35,656 bases of DNA from Rhodospirillaceae bacterium UBA6608 (GTDB lineage: Bacteria > Pseudomonadota > Alphaproteobacteria > Rhodospirillales_A > Casp-alpha2). Location of the stretch: the NCBI GenBank assembly GCA_002433335.1, contig DJHY01000070.1:1-35656 (forward strand), in the 5' to 3' direction. The notes under the pieces were generated by a model. That model did not search any database. It was not told the DNA's origin and was given only the letters and a program-made list of their open reading frames with translations. A program made the translations under genes and the position numbers. Numbering within the stretch: position 1 is the first letter of the stretch; each line of letters starts with the position of its first letter. This document shows positions 25,260 through 33,794 of the stretch, one piece after another.

Positions 25260-26123
25260 ATGACCGAGGGCTATATCATCCGCACGATGGCGCCGGACGA
25301 GATTGCCGTCGCCGTCGATTGGGCCGCCGCCGAGGGCTGGAACCCCGGCATGGACGATGCCGCCTGCTTCCAGACCGTGGACCCGCAGGGCTTCATCGGC
25401 GGCTGGCTGAACGGCCAGATGATTTCCACGATCTCCGTCGTCAATTACGACGACGCCTTTTCCTTCCTGGGCTTCTACATCGTGGCCGAACCTTACCGGG
25501 GGCAAGGCCATGGCTATGCCCTGTGGCAGGAAGCGATCAAGCACGCGGGTACGCGGCTGATCGGCCTAGACGGGGTGGTCGCGGAACAGGACAATTACCG
25601 GCGGTCGGGATTCGAATTCGCCTACAATAATATTCGCTACGGCGGCGCGCCCAAGCTGCCGAGCAATGCCTGGCCGCCGACGGGCGTGACCATCAAGCCG
25701 CTCGACATCGTCGGGGCAGACCTTGCGGCCTATGACCGCCAGATGTTTCCCGCACCGCGCGAGACTTTTATGAAAGCATGGCTTTCCTCGCCGGGACACA
25801 TCGCCCGCGCCGCCCGGTCAGCCACGGGCGAAGTCTGCGGATACGGCGCGATCCGGCCCTGCCGGACCGGACACAAGATCGGCCCGCTTTTCGCCGACAA
25901 TGCCATGGTCGCCCGCGCCTTGGTCTCCGACTTGATCGACGCCGCCGATCTGGATGGGGGAGAAATCTTCCTCGACGTGCCGGAACCCAATGCCGCCGCC
26001 GCGACCATCGCCCAGGACTTGGGCCTGACGCCCGTGTTCGAAACGGCCCGGATGTACACCGGTCCCGCGCCCAAAATAGACACCGCGCGCATCTTCGGCG
26101 TCACGACCTTCGAATTGGGATAA
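25260..26123 (+). CDS. GNAT acetyltransferase with C-terminal Acetyltransf_18-like domain
   Basis: This 287-residue protein has an N-terminal GNAT domain (residues 1-125: LGFYIVAEPYRGQGHGYALWQEA with the R-G-x-G-x-G/A acetyl-CoA loop RGQGHG) and a C-terminal domain from about 145 that follows the Acetyltransf_18 pattern: AYDRQMFPAPRETFMKAWL, GYGAIRPCRTGHKIGPLFADN, FLDVPEPNAAAATIAQDLGL and a terminal ARMYTG. This two-domain form is common among uncharacterised bacterial GNATs. It lies 16 bases after the IOR gene and is probably cotranscribed with it. The substrate is unknown. Confidence 0.85.
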   Translation: MTEGYIIRTMAPDEIAVAVDWAAAEGWNPGMDDAACFQTVDPQGFIGGWLNGQMISTISVVNYDDAFSFLGFYIVAEPYRGQGHGYALWQEAIKHAGTRLIGLDGVVAEQDNYRRSGFEFAYNNIRYGGAPKLPSNAWPPTGVTIKPLDIVGADLAAYDRQMFPAPRETFMKAWLSSPGHIARAARSATGEVCGYGAIRPCRTGHKIGPLFADNAMVARALVSDLIDAADLDGGEIFLDVPEPNAAAATIAQDLGLTPVFETARMYTGPAPKIDTARIFGVTTFELG

Positions 26124-26205
26124 ATCGCGGTCGCCCTTGCAATCATCACCGCACCGATAGAGACTTATTCGGAACTCCTTATATAAAAATAGGGAGAACA
26201 TCACC

Positions 26206-26231
26206 GGTTGACCGGCCATGTCCCGGCAACC
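26206..26231 (+). promoter_or_regulatory. Leader hairpin before the repeat-protein gene
   Basis: GGTTG-A-CCGG and CCGG-CAACC pair into a nine-base stem with one bulged A and a seven-base loop CCATGTC. It ends 18 bases before the ATG at 26250, in the likely 5' leader. A TATATA at 26180-26185 may be the -10 element, although no good -35 is seen. The hairpin has no T run, so it is not a terminator; a role in translation or mRNA stability is possible. Confidence 0.4.
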
Positions 26232-26249
26232 CGTCGTAAGCGGAGAAAC

Positions 26250-27248
26250 ATGGCAAGCACCCCTGCCCCCTTTCGTCCGTTCCCGTCTTGGTCGGCTGCT
26301 CGCGCTCAGCTCCAAGAGCGATCAGTCTTATCCTGCTTTGGCTTCGCGGTTTTCGTCCTCGCCGCCTTTCTTGCCGTCTCACCCGCCCGCAGCGACGAAA
26401 TCACCCCGTCTCATGTCTTCCAGTTGGCCTCAGGAGTTAATCAGGAACTCCTGGCCCTGCTCGCCGCGGATATCCAGGTGCCGAAAAACGATCCAAACGA
26501 GGCACCCCTTACCCCGCGCCAACCACGGCACGTCTATCAAATGGCGCGTACCGTGTTCTTCAAAATTCAGAAGCTTCGCTTCCTCAACAACCTGGAACTC
26601 GCTGCGCTTCCCATCCCGCCGACCCGGGACATCGAACCGAAAGATGTCTATTCATTGGTCGCGCTTTGCCTGTCATCGCTTCACGATCTTCGCCCCGCCT
26701 ACGGCATCTCTGCCCCTTTGACGGAACCGGGTTTCGTGGGCGGCAAAACGCCAACGGACGTCTACGGGGAGTTACGACGCGCCAGCCTCGCCTTGAACAG
26801 CCTGGGAATTCCGGAAATCGCCCCGAACGATGTCATGCGCGTCGCATTGACCATCGTTTCCGACCTGCAACTGTTGTTGCGAGAAAGGGGCATTTCGGAT
26901 GTGTTCCCCATCGCCCCTCGGTCGCAGGACAAAGCGCCAGAAGACGTATACCGAATGGGACATCGCGTCCTGCTGCGCCTGAAGGAATTGGCGGATTTAA
27001 AACCTGATCTCAGCCCACCTGGGGGCATCGTTCTGCCCAATGACCGGAAAGGGACCATCGTCCCGGGGCACGTCGAGGAACGCTTGAACGACGTCCTGGC
27101 CGAAGTCATGTCGATCAAGGCCCGCATGCAGATCGACGAACCAACCCGGATGACCCGCCAACAAGCAGGAAAGACCCCATCTGACGTGTTCGGCGCGGTC
27201 GCCGCGGCCGAAGCCATGGTTGCGAGGTTGCTGCCATGGCCAATGTAA
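26250..27248 (+). CDS. Exported protein of eight P-x-[D/H]-V repeats, partner of histidine kinase
   Basis: This 332-residue protein belongs to no family I recognise. An N-terminal hydrophobic segment (LSCFGFAVFVLAAFLAVSPARS, about residues 27-48) looks like a signal peptide ending near Ala46-Ser48. The mature part is made of repeats: a Pro followed by x-Asp/His-Val-[Tyr/Phe], then a helix-like Leu-rich stretch. The Pro lies at residues 53, 92, 130, 168, 192, 230, 272 and 310; most steps are 38-39 residues. Examples are EPKDVYSL, TPTDVYGE, APEDVYRM and TPSDVFGA. I chose ATG 26250 because GGAGA lies just upstream. Its end overlaps the start of the kinase gene by 13 bases, so it probably works with the kinase in the periplasm. 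Confidence 0.78.
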   Translation: MASTPAPFRPFPSWSAARAQLQERSVLSCFGFAVFVLAAFLAVSPARSDEITPSHVFQLASGVNQELLALLAADIQVPKNDPNEAPLTPRQPRHVYQMARTVFFKIQKLRFLNNLELAALPIPPTRDIEPKDVYSLVALCLSSLHDLRPAYGISAPLTEPGFVGGKTPTDVYGELRRASLALNSLGIPEIAPNDVMRVALTIVSDLQLLLRERGISDVFPIAPRSQDKAPEDVYRMGHRVLLRLKELADLKPDLSPPGGIVLPNDRKGTIVPGHVEERLNDVLAEVMSIKARMQIDEPTRMTRQQAGKTPSDVFGAVAAAEAMVARLLPWPM

Positions 27249-30112
27249 GGCCCAAAACACAGATCGGGATCGGCGATGAAATACCGCTCGCCGTCCGTCT
27301 ATTCCGCGCGCTTGCGGCGCGCGGCATCAGCAACAAGGTTTTCGTCGCGGCGTTGATCCCATTGATCGTCATGGCGGGAACCAGCCTGATCGGGCTTTCG
27401 AATGTCACCAAGCTTTTCCAACAAACGATGGAAATTCGCAAAGCTAGAGATCAGCAGCAATCCGACATTGCCGACAACGTCACCAACGTAAACTTGGCCA
27501 TGACCAGGCTGGTCACGTCGACCAGAACCTATCTCAAGGCCCATCAGGAAAGCTTGTTGCTTCAGAACCCAGGCCTGATCGGAAAAACAGATAAGGCCCG
27601 GGCGGCGCTCCGCGATCGGACGGATGAACTATCAGCCGGCGTCGCCGCGTTTGAAAAGGCGATAAAGGGGCTGTCCGTTTTTTCCGACGTGGCCAATCTC
27701 CGACATTTGAACATCGTCGACCGCAAGACCGGCAACCTCAGAAATCTGTTCATCCTCCTTGAAGGGGCCAACAGCCGCACCACCGACTTGCTCAAATCCG
27801 GGAACATCGCCGCCGCCAGCGCCAACTTCGTATACGACGAACGTTTCATCCTGAATGCCTTCGACGACGCAGTCGGCCGCATCGACCTAAGCCTTGCCGT
27901 CTTGACCAAGATCATCCGCCAAGAAAACAAACTCGCCACCGAACGGGTCAACCGGCAAGCCGAATGGAACATGGAAGCCATCCGCCGGGAGACGTTACTT
28001 TATTTGGCCGTGGCGGTGATGATGCTCGGCGCCCTTGCCTATCTCTTGGCGAAGTCGATTTCAAAACCCTTGCTGCGCCTTAGCCATGCCACCACCGGAT
28101 TCACCGATGACCAGGAAATGATCCTTCCCGGCCGCGAGCGAATGGACGAGATCGGCATCCTGTCACGTAGCCTTGAGGAGATGCTTCGTCGGCTCAGCCA
28201 ATCCAAAGAACTTCTCCATTCGATCATCGACCTGGTTCCGCCCATGATTTCGATCCAGGACCGGGACGGGCGTTTCCTGATGGTCAACCAAAGCATGGCG
28301 GCGATGTACGGAGAACCGTCCTCGCTACTGGTTGGGAAACTTCAGCACGAACTGCATCCCGTAAAAGGCGAAGCGGCCAGACTGGCCGAAAGAAACCGGG
28401 CATCCTTCATTCATGGCGGCGTCGAAGAAAATCTCGACGAAACGTTTACGGACGTCGATGGAAGGGAGCATACCCTTCACACTTTCCGCATGCCCTTTGA
28501 TTTCGACGGCACCCCCGCTATCCTGGGCGTTGCCGTCGACATCACCGATCGGGTCCAGGCCGAACTGGAGGCGCAGACCGCGACCGCGGCAAGCGATGCG
28601 AAATCAAAATTCCTGGCGAACATGAGTCATGAATTGCGGACCCCGTTGAACGCGATCATCGGTTACGCAGAGATCTTGGACGAAGAAGCGGAAGAAGACG
28701 GCCTGGATTCCTATCGAGACGACATTCAGCGTATCCTGGCCGCCGGTCGCCATTTGTTGTCTCTGATCAACGACGTCTTGGATTTTTCCAAAATCGAATC
28801 CGGCAAACTCGAACTCTGTATCGAGAAATTCACGTTGCAGGACATTTTACCTGCCATCTCCGCGACCGCGGCCCCCTTGATGCGGAAGAACGGCAATACT
28901 TTCAAAATCGAATGCGAGTGTCAGGCTGTCCCGCTTGTTAGCGACGCAACCCGCATGCGCCAAATCTTGCTGAACCTCCTAAGCAACGCCGCCAAGTTCA
29001 CCAAGAACGGCACGGTCACCCTAAGCTGTCGGATTGAACCAGAGAGCCGGAACGACGGCGAATTGCTGGTTCTCGAAGTAACTGACACAGGCATCGGAAT
29101 GACGCCCGATCAGTTGGCCAAATTGTTCGAGGAGTTCAGCCAAGCCGACGCCTCGATCAGCAAACGGTTCCAGGGCACGGGCCTTGGATTGGCGATCTCC
29201 AAACGCTTGGCTCAACTTCTGGGCGGCGACATCAGGGTCCAGAGTGATGAGGGCGTCGGCACCTGCTTCAGCGTCTGGGTCCCGGCCGCGCTTGAACAAG
29301 AAACTTCGGACGCCCCGCCGGCGGATTCCGCAACGTCTCAAACCATCGACACGATAGACGATCACGGTAAAACCACTGTCCTGATTATCGAAGACGACAC
29401 GAACTCGCGCGACCTATTGGCCCGCTACATCACCTCTGCGGGGATGCAGGTCATCACCGCGGCGAACGGACCAGATGGCCTGACCCGGGCGCGGCAGATG
29501 AAACCCGATGCCATCACCTTGGACATTTTCCTCGGCGACCTTAACGGGTGGGACGTGTTGGGCGAAATCAAGGCCGATCCCGAATTGCGCAACATTCCGG
29601 TGATCATTTGCTCCGTTTCCGATGATCGGCAAAAAGCCATATCGACCGGCGCAGTCGAGGTTCTGACCAAACCGATCAGCAGGGATGCATATCTGTCGGC
29701 TATCCGCCGCCATTCCGCATCGGAACGCAATGGTCCGGTCCTGATCGTCGATGACTTGGCGGACAACCGGGCGGTCTTGGCCAGGAACCTGGAAGAACTG
29801 GGGTTCAAGACCGAGACCGCCGTGAACGGCCTGGATGCCTTGCAGAAGATCAAAGATCTGCCTGACCTCCACAGCATCATGCTTGACCTGATGATGCCGG
29901 AAATGAACGGCTTCGATTTCCTGAACAAGCTGCGCCGGCAACCCAAGTGGCGGGACGTTCCAGTCTTCGTCATCACCGCCATCGACCTGTCGCCGGAGCA
30001 ACGCGAAATGCTGACGGCAACGGCAAGTGCTGTCGTCTGCCGCCATGGCCGACCGATTGAGACGGCACTCGATGAAGTCGTATCGACGTTGCGCCTAAAG
30101 ACCCAGGCCTGA
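27236..30112 (+). CDS. Membrane hybrid histidine kinase with PAS and two receiver domains
   Basis: This 958-residue protein has, in order, a transmembrane segment (VFVAALIPLIVMAGTSLIGL, about 35-54), a helical periplasmic domain to about 255, a second transmembrane segment (LLYLAVAVMMLGALAYLL), a HAMP-like region, a PAS domain (about 335-445), HisKA with SHELRTPLNAIIGY (His465), HATPase with LNLLSNAAKFTKNG, TDTGIGM and GTGLGLAIS, and two receiver domains. Receiver 1 has Asp763 (LDIFLGDLNGW) and a proper Lys in LTKP. Receiver 2 has Asp884 (LDLMMPEMNGF), but the conserved Lys seems replaced by His937 (VCRHGRP). No output domain is fused. It is translationally coupled to the exported repeat protein upstream. 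Confidence 0.92.
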   Translation: MANVRPKTQIGIGDEIPLAVRLFRALAARGISNKVFVAALIPLIVMAGTSLIGLSNVTKLFQQTMEIRKARDQQQSDIADNVTNVNLAMTRLVTSTRTYLKAHQESLLLQNPGLIGKTDKARAALRDRTDELSAGVAAFEKAIKGLSVFSDVANLRHLNIVDRKTGNLRNLFILLEGANSRTTDLLKSGNIAAASANFVYDERFILNAFDDAVGRIDLSLAVLTKIIRQENKLATERVNRQAEWNMEAIRRETLLYLAVAVMMLGALAYLLAKSISKPLLRLSHATTGFTDDQEMILPGRERMDEIGILSRSLEEMLRRLSQSKELLHSIIDLVPPMISIQDRDGRFLMVNQSMAAMYGEPSSLLVGKLQHELHPVKGEAARLAERNRASFIHGGVEENLDETFTDVDGREHTLHTFRMPFDFDGTPAILGVAVDITDRVQAELEAQTATAASDAKSKFLANMSHELRTPLNAIIGYAEILDEEAEEDGLDSYRDDIQRILAAGRHLLSLINDVLDFSKIESGKLELCIEKFTLQDILPAISATAAPLMRKNGNTFKIECECQAVPLVSDATRMRQILLNLLSNAAKFTKNGTVTLSCRIEPESRNDGELLVLEVTDTGIGMTPDQLAKLFEEFSQADASISKRFQGTGLGLAISKRLAQLLGGDIRVQSDEGVGTCFSVWVPAALEQETSDAPPADSATSQTIDTIDDHGKTTVLIIEDDTNSRDLLARYITSAGMQVITAANGPDGLTRARQMKPDAITLDIFLGDLNGWDVLGEIKADPELRNIPVIICSVSDDRQKAISTGAVEVLTKPISRDAYLSAIRRHSASERNGPVLIVDDLADNRAVLARNLEELGFKTETAVNGLDALQKIKDLPDLHSIMLDLMMPEMNGFDFLNKLRRQPKWRDVPVFVITAIDLSPEQREMLTATASAVVCRHGRPIETALDEVVSTLRLKTQA

Positions 30113-30157
30113 GACCTCGCGCCTAGGCGGACGGGTCACCGCCCAACCCGAGGCCGG

Positions 30158-30189
30158 TGCAATTCGTCGCGAATAGATGCAATTCGTCG
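30158..30189 (+). repeat. 12-bp direct repeat, candidate LytTR-type operator
   Basis: TGCAATTCGTCG occurs at 30158-30169 and again, identically, at 30178-30189, a period of 20 bases or about two helical turns. Direct repeats about two turns apart are the usual form of LytTR-domain binding sites, and TTCGTC is the core of sites bound by the LytTR regulator AlgR of Pseudomonas. A GAF-LytTR regulator is encoded 3.6 kb downstream. The repeats are about 125-150 bases upstream of the large exported-protein gene. Confidence 0.55.
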
Positions 30190-30238
30190 GATTGGCTTTG
30201 CCGCCACGAAATCCCCTCCTCTACCGTCCGTCAAAAGG

Positions 30239-30255
30239 TGTGACCCCAGGTCACA
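30239..30255. promoter_or_regulatory. Palindrome TGTGACC-CCA-GGTCACA
   Basis: A perfect seven-base-arm dyad lies 57 bases upstream of the start of the large exported-protein gene. It resembles a CRP/FNR-type site (TGTGA...TCACA) but has seven instead of six bases between the arms, so the identity of the regulator is open. Its right half is shared with the dyad at 33650-33674. Confidence 0.5.
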
Positions 30256-30311
30256 ACCGAGGGCCGATCAAATGCCCTTTCTAAAACTTCGAACGAAATC
30301 GACGGGTGAAG

Positions 30312-33300
30312 ATGAAAACGATGCGGATTTGGGCAATCGCCATTGTTGTTGCGATGGCGGGAATTATTTTCGGAAATCAACAGGCCGCGGCGGACGCAAT
30401 CTGTGGCGGTGTCGCCAAGAGCGGAAAACTGACGGCACCCTGCTCCTGGACCGCAGCCAAACAAATCGGCAGACCCAAATCGTCCTGCCCCGCCGACAGC
30501 TTCGCAGACATCGGCGAAGCGACCTACGGTTGTTGGCGCTGTCCGGCGACTTTCGCCCGGGGCACCGCCGCAGTGAACACGGACGAAGCCTGTTTCAAGT
30601 TCGCCGGCTCTAAGCCGGTTTTCAGCGACTACAAACCGGCCAAGCGCCTGGCCGCGTATAACACCTGCCCGGCGGGCAGTTTCTTCGACCCCCGCAACAA
30701 GGGCGAATGCTGGTCGTGCCCCGCCGGGTTCGGGCGGAACATGAACGCGGTCAACGATTCCAAATCGTGTTCGCGCCTGAACATCGATTTGACCAAGACC
30801 CAGATTATCGAATACCGGGCGGCGACCTTCGTCTCTGCGGCGTGCGGCGAGAAAGGCGGATTTTGGGATCCGATCAACGGCGGGTCGTGCTGGCAGTGTC
30901 CGACAGGATACGAGCGCACCGTTCTGCCCGCCGTCACTTCGGGCCAAGCCTGCGGCCGCCGCCTCGTCGATTACAAACCGGCGACGAAGATTTCCGGATT
31001 CGGATGCAAAGCCACCGACATGCGCGGGTTCTGGGACCCGATCAACGGCGGTAGCTGCTGGGTCTGCCCGGCGGGCTCGCAACGCACCACCGCGCCGGTG
31101 AACAGCCCCCAGGCCTGTCAGCCCAACGCCTTTCAATGGAAAGCTGCCGAGTTCTTCAATCCCGGTCTGTTCGGCTTCGACGGCGCGGCGGAGGTCGCGC
31201 TCAAGCTGATTGCCCAACGAACCGCCATCGAGGCCGCCGCCGTCGCCCAGGGCGCCAAGGCCGGGATCAGCGAGGCGGAAGCTCGGCGTCAGGTATGGGA
31301 AGACATCAAGACGGACCCGACGCAGAACTTGCCGCTGGTGACAGCCGTCCTCGAACATATCCTCGACATGGCCCTGGGAACGGGCGCCCCCGCGGGCAGC
31401 CCCGAAGCGCGTTTGATTGCCGCGTTCCAGAAATACATCCTGAACCGCCGCATCTTCGCCGCCCAGGAAGCGCTCAAAGCCTATGACAATTGGGCCAAGG
31501 CGCAGGCGTTGATTTTGTCCGAACGGCAAAAGAACCAAGGGGCCTTCGGCGGCGCGCCCGCCATGCTAGGCCTATTTTCCGACCAAACCCCCATGCCGCC
31601 CGATTTTACCCAACAGGTCGCGGGCGCGATTCTAACCGGAACGGCGATGTCGGCCCCGGTGATGGCCGGTTTCGCCGCCAACATCGTGCTTCGGCCCGAT
31701 GGCAACAGCCCCGCCATGCTGTTGGCGAAGAAAATCTTCGTCAATCGCACCAAAACCGTGGCCGTGGGCTTCGACGAATTTGAGACCATCGGCAAGACCG
31801 TCGTCAAAACCGCGAAGGATGCCGCGAAGTCTGGCCTGAAGTTCAGCTTGTCTAACTTGAAGTTGGGCAGCGCGCTCCTAACCAGCGTCGGCCCGCAAGT
31901 CGTCGCCCAAATCGCCACCATGGTGTTACAGGCCGAGTTGGAAAAGAACCTGACCAAGGCAGACGCCCGGCCGAAGCTGGAGCGACTTCTGGTCAAGGCC
32001 AGGACCGAGACGGTCGACCTGAAGCGGATTTCGCAGCAACAGGACCGGGCCGGGGAAATTCATACCTTCTGGTCGATGGCCGTCAGCGGCAACATCGCGC
32101 CGAACAGCCAGACCCTAAGCGCCATCCGCAAGACGATCGAGAAAGTTCAGAACCCTCATGCCTTCGATCCATCGTTGGCAAGATGGTACGCCATGCCCGG
32201 CACGGCCGATGCCTTGGGCGCAGGGGCCAGCGGAGACATTTGGCATGTCGGCGGGGGCGGGTCGCTTTACGTCGCCAATGCCCAAAATGACGGTCGCTGG
32301 CGCAAGGTCGCCGGAAGCGGCGTTGTCCAGGTCGCAGCCATGGATACGCCCGGCATGGCGTTCTTGCTGATGACCGACGGCTCTATGCGTCGGATCGCCG
32401 ACGGCAAAATGACCCGCATAGATGGAAAGGCCAGCGCCATCGCCTATGGCGGCGGCGTGATGTGGCACATCGGTGGGAACAATTCAATCTACCGCAGCAC
32501 CGGCGGCGCCTGGCAACGCGTCAACGGCAGCGCCAAACGCATCGCCGCCGTTCCCGGTGGCGGCGCCTTGGCCGTCGGTACGGACGACAAGATCTACCTG
32601 TTCGACGGCGCGTCCTGGACCAACCTGCCGGGCACAGCGCGGGACGTCGCCGTCGGACCCGACGGCGTCAGCTGGTACGTCGATCCCGCCTACACGCTCC
32701 ATCGCATGACGGGGCTGCGGGCGTGGAAGAAATTTTCCGCCGGGAACATCGCGAACATCGCCGCCGGACCCGACGGAAGCCTTTTGGCACGTCGTTCGAA
32801 CGGGCAGATCGTCGCCTATAGCCCGTTCCGCCCGGCCATGGCCCAAGCGGGCTCGGTCACGGATACGACGACGACCAAGGACGCCGGCGACGGCATCACC
32901 GTCACCATGGTCATTGTCGGGGAGCCCACGACGACAACCTATGGGTCGTCCAAGACCAAGAAACCGGCGGCCAAATCCTGGCGACCGGTGCCCGGCATCG
33001 CCAGCGACATCAGCGTCAGCGCCTCCGGCGACGTCTGGCATATCGGCGGCAGCGGCTCGGTCTACGTCATGTCCGGCGGCAAGGGAAACTGGAAGCAAAT
33101 GTTGGACAAGGGCGCCGTCCGTGTTGCGGCTCTGCCTTCGGCGGGCAAGGCCTTCATTCTGATGCGCACCGGCGCCATGCGCGAAATCGACAACGGACGT
33201 TGGCGCGACATCCCCGGCAAGGCGAGCGACATCGCCGTCAGTCCCGACGGGCGTAAATGGCACATCGGCGGCGGCGGGTCCGTGTACCGCGAAGCCCCCA

Positions 33301-33623
33301 CCGGCTGGCAGCGCCAGGACGGAACGATCGCACGGATCGCCGGGGCGAAAAGCGACCGTGCCTGGGCCGTCGGCACGAACAAACGGATCTATTTTTTCCA
33401 AGCCGGAAAATGGTCCCCCATCGCCGGCGAGGCCAAGGATGTGGTGGTCGGTGCCGATGGGTCGGTCTGGCACATCGGCATGTCAGATACGATCTATCGC
33501 TTGGTTAGCGGCAACAAATGGGAAGGCGTCGACGCCCAAGGCAAGGTCGCGGCCTTGTCGGTCGGGGATGATGGCGAGATCTGGATCGTTCGGCCCGATG
33601 GCGCAATGGCCGCATACCGCTAG
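30312..33623 (+). CDS. Large exported protein: Cys-rich modules plus two tectonin-like propeller blocks
   Basis: This protein of about 1103 residues begins with a signal peptide (IWAIAIVVAMAGIIFG, cleavage near AAADA). Residues about 35-265 hold four Cys-rich modules, the last two nearly identical (FWDPINGGSCWQCP and FWDPINGGSCWVCP), like the GCC2/GCC3 or furin-type repeats of eukaryotic surface proteins. Residues 280-620 are mainly helical. From about 622 a block of tectonin-like blades (DIWHVGGGGSLYV, MWHIGGNNSIYR, LAVGTDDKIYLF) runs to 845; after a Thr-rich linker a second block repeats the same blade order (DVWHIGGSGSVYV, KWHIGGGGSVYR, WAVGTNKRIYFF). Tectonin repeats bind carbohydrate in other proteins. 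ATG 30312 is chosen; GTG 30306 and ATG 30321 are alternatives. Confidence 0.82.
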   Translation: MKTMRIWAIAIVVAMAGIIFGNQQAAADAICGGVAKSGKLTAPCSWTAAKQIGRPKSSCPADSFADIGEATYGCWRCPATFARGTAAVNTDEACFKFAGSKPVFSDYKPAKRLAAYNTCPAGSFFDPRNKGECWSCPAGFGRNMNAVNDSKSCSRLNIDLTKTQIIEYRAATFVSAACGEKGGFWDPINGGSCWQCPTGYERTVLPAVTSGQACGRRLVDYKPATKISGFGCKATDMRGFWDPINGGSCWVCPAGSQRTTAPVNSPQACQPNAFQWKAAEFFNPGLFGFDGAAEVALKLIAQRTAIEAAAVAQGAKAGISEAEARRQVWEDIKTDPTQNLPLVTAVLEHILDMALGTGAPAGSPEARLIAAFQKYILNRRIFAAQEALKAYDNWAKAQALILSERQKNQGAFGGAPAMLGLFSDQTPMPPDFTQQVAGAILTGTAMSAPVMAGFAANIVLRPDGNSPAMLLAKKIFVNRTKTVAVGFDEFETIGKTVVKTAKDAAKSGLKFSLSNLKLGSALLTSVGPQVVAQIATMVLQAELEKNLTKADARPKLERLLVKARTETVDLKRISQQQDRAGEIHTFWSMAVSGNIAPNSQTLSAIRKTIEKVQNPHAFDPSLARWYAMPGTADALGAGASGDIWHVGGGGSLYVANAQNDGRWRKVAGSGVVQVAAMDTPGMAFLLMTDGSMRRIADGKMTRIDGKASAIAYGGGVMWHIGGNNSIYRSTGGAWQRVNGSAKRIAAVPGGGALAVGTDDKIYLFDGASWTNLPGTARDVAVGPDGVSWYVDPAYTLHRMTGLRAWKKFSAGNIANIAAGPDGSLLARRSNGQIVAYSPFRPAMAQAGSVTDTTTTKDAGDGITVTMVIVGEPTTTTYGSSKTKKPAAKSWRPVPGIASDISVSASGDVWHIGGSGSVYVMSGGKGNWKQMLDKGAVRVAALPSAGKAFILMRTGAMREIDNGRWRDIPGKASDIAVSPDGRKWHIGGGGSVYREAPTGWQRQDGTIARIAGAKSDRAWAVGTNKRIYFFQAGKWSPIAGEAKDVVVGADGSVWHIGMSDTIYRLVSGNKWEGVDAQGKVAALSVGDDGEIWIVRPDGAMAAYR

Positions 33624-33645
33624 CTGCCTGGCCGCTAGCTGCCTG
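33617..33645 (+). repeat. 14-bp tandem duplication spanning the stop codon
   Basis: CCGCTAGCTGCCTG at 33617-33630 is repeated at 33632-33645, one base apart. The first copy contains the TAG stop of the large exported protein. It looks like a slippage duplication and leaves the protein end unchanged. Confidence 0.85.
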
Positions 33646-33649
33646 CCCC

Positions 33650-33674
33650 CCAGGTCACCCACGACATGACCTGG
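33650..33674. promoter_or_regulatory. Dyad CCAGGTCA-N9-TGACCTGG
   Basis: An eight-base-arm perfect inverted repeat lies between the large exported-protein gene and the LytTR gene. The 11-mer CCCCAGGTCAC (33648-33658) also occurs in the palindrome at 30244-30254, ahead of the large gene. A promoter-like pair follows 14 bases downstream, so an operator is more likely than a terminator (no T run). Confidence 0.5.
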
Positions 33675-33687
33675 ATCCGCGGTCCGT

Positions 33688-33715
33688 TTCAACGTCTGAC
33701 GGGATTGGTTATAAC
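33688..33715 (+). promoter_or_regulatory. Candidate promoter of the LytTR gene
   Basis: TTCAAC (33688-33693) and TATAAC (33710-33715) are separated by 16 bases. The transcript would start at about 33722, upstream of the ATG at 33795, which supports the shorter reading of the LytTR protein. Confidence 0.4.
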
Positions 33716-33794
33716 TCCGGGTGAGGTCCGGAGCCGCCAGACGCCTGCTCCGTTCCTACGTGCCATTAACGTAACAGGGGATAGAGACGGCAAG

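Noticed and set aside
30239..30255. Classical CRP site upstream of the large exported gene
   Set aside because: The TGTGA and TCACA halves are seven bases apart, not six, so it is reported only as a palindrome of unknown regulator.
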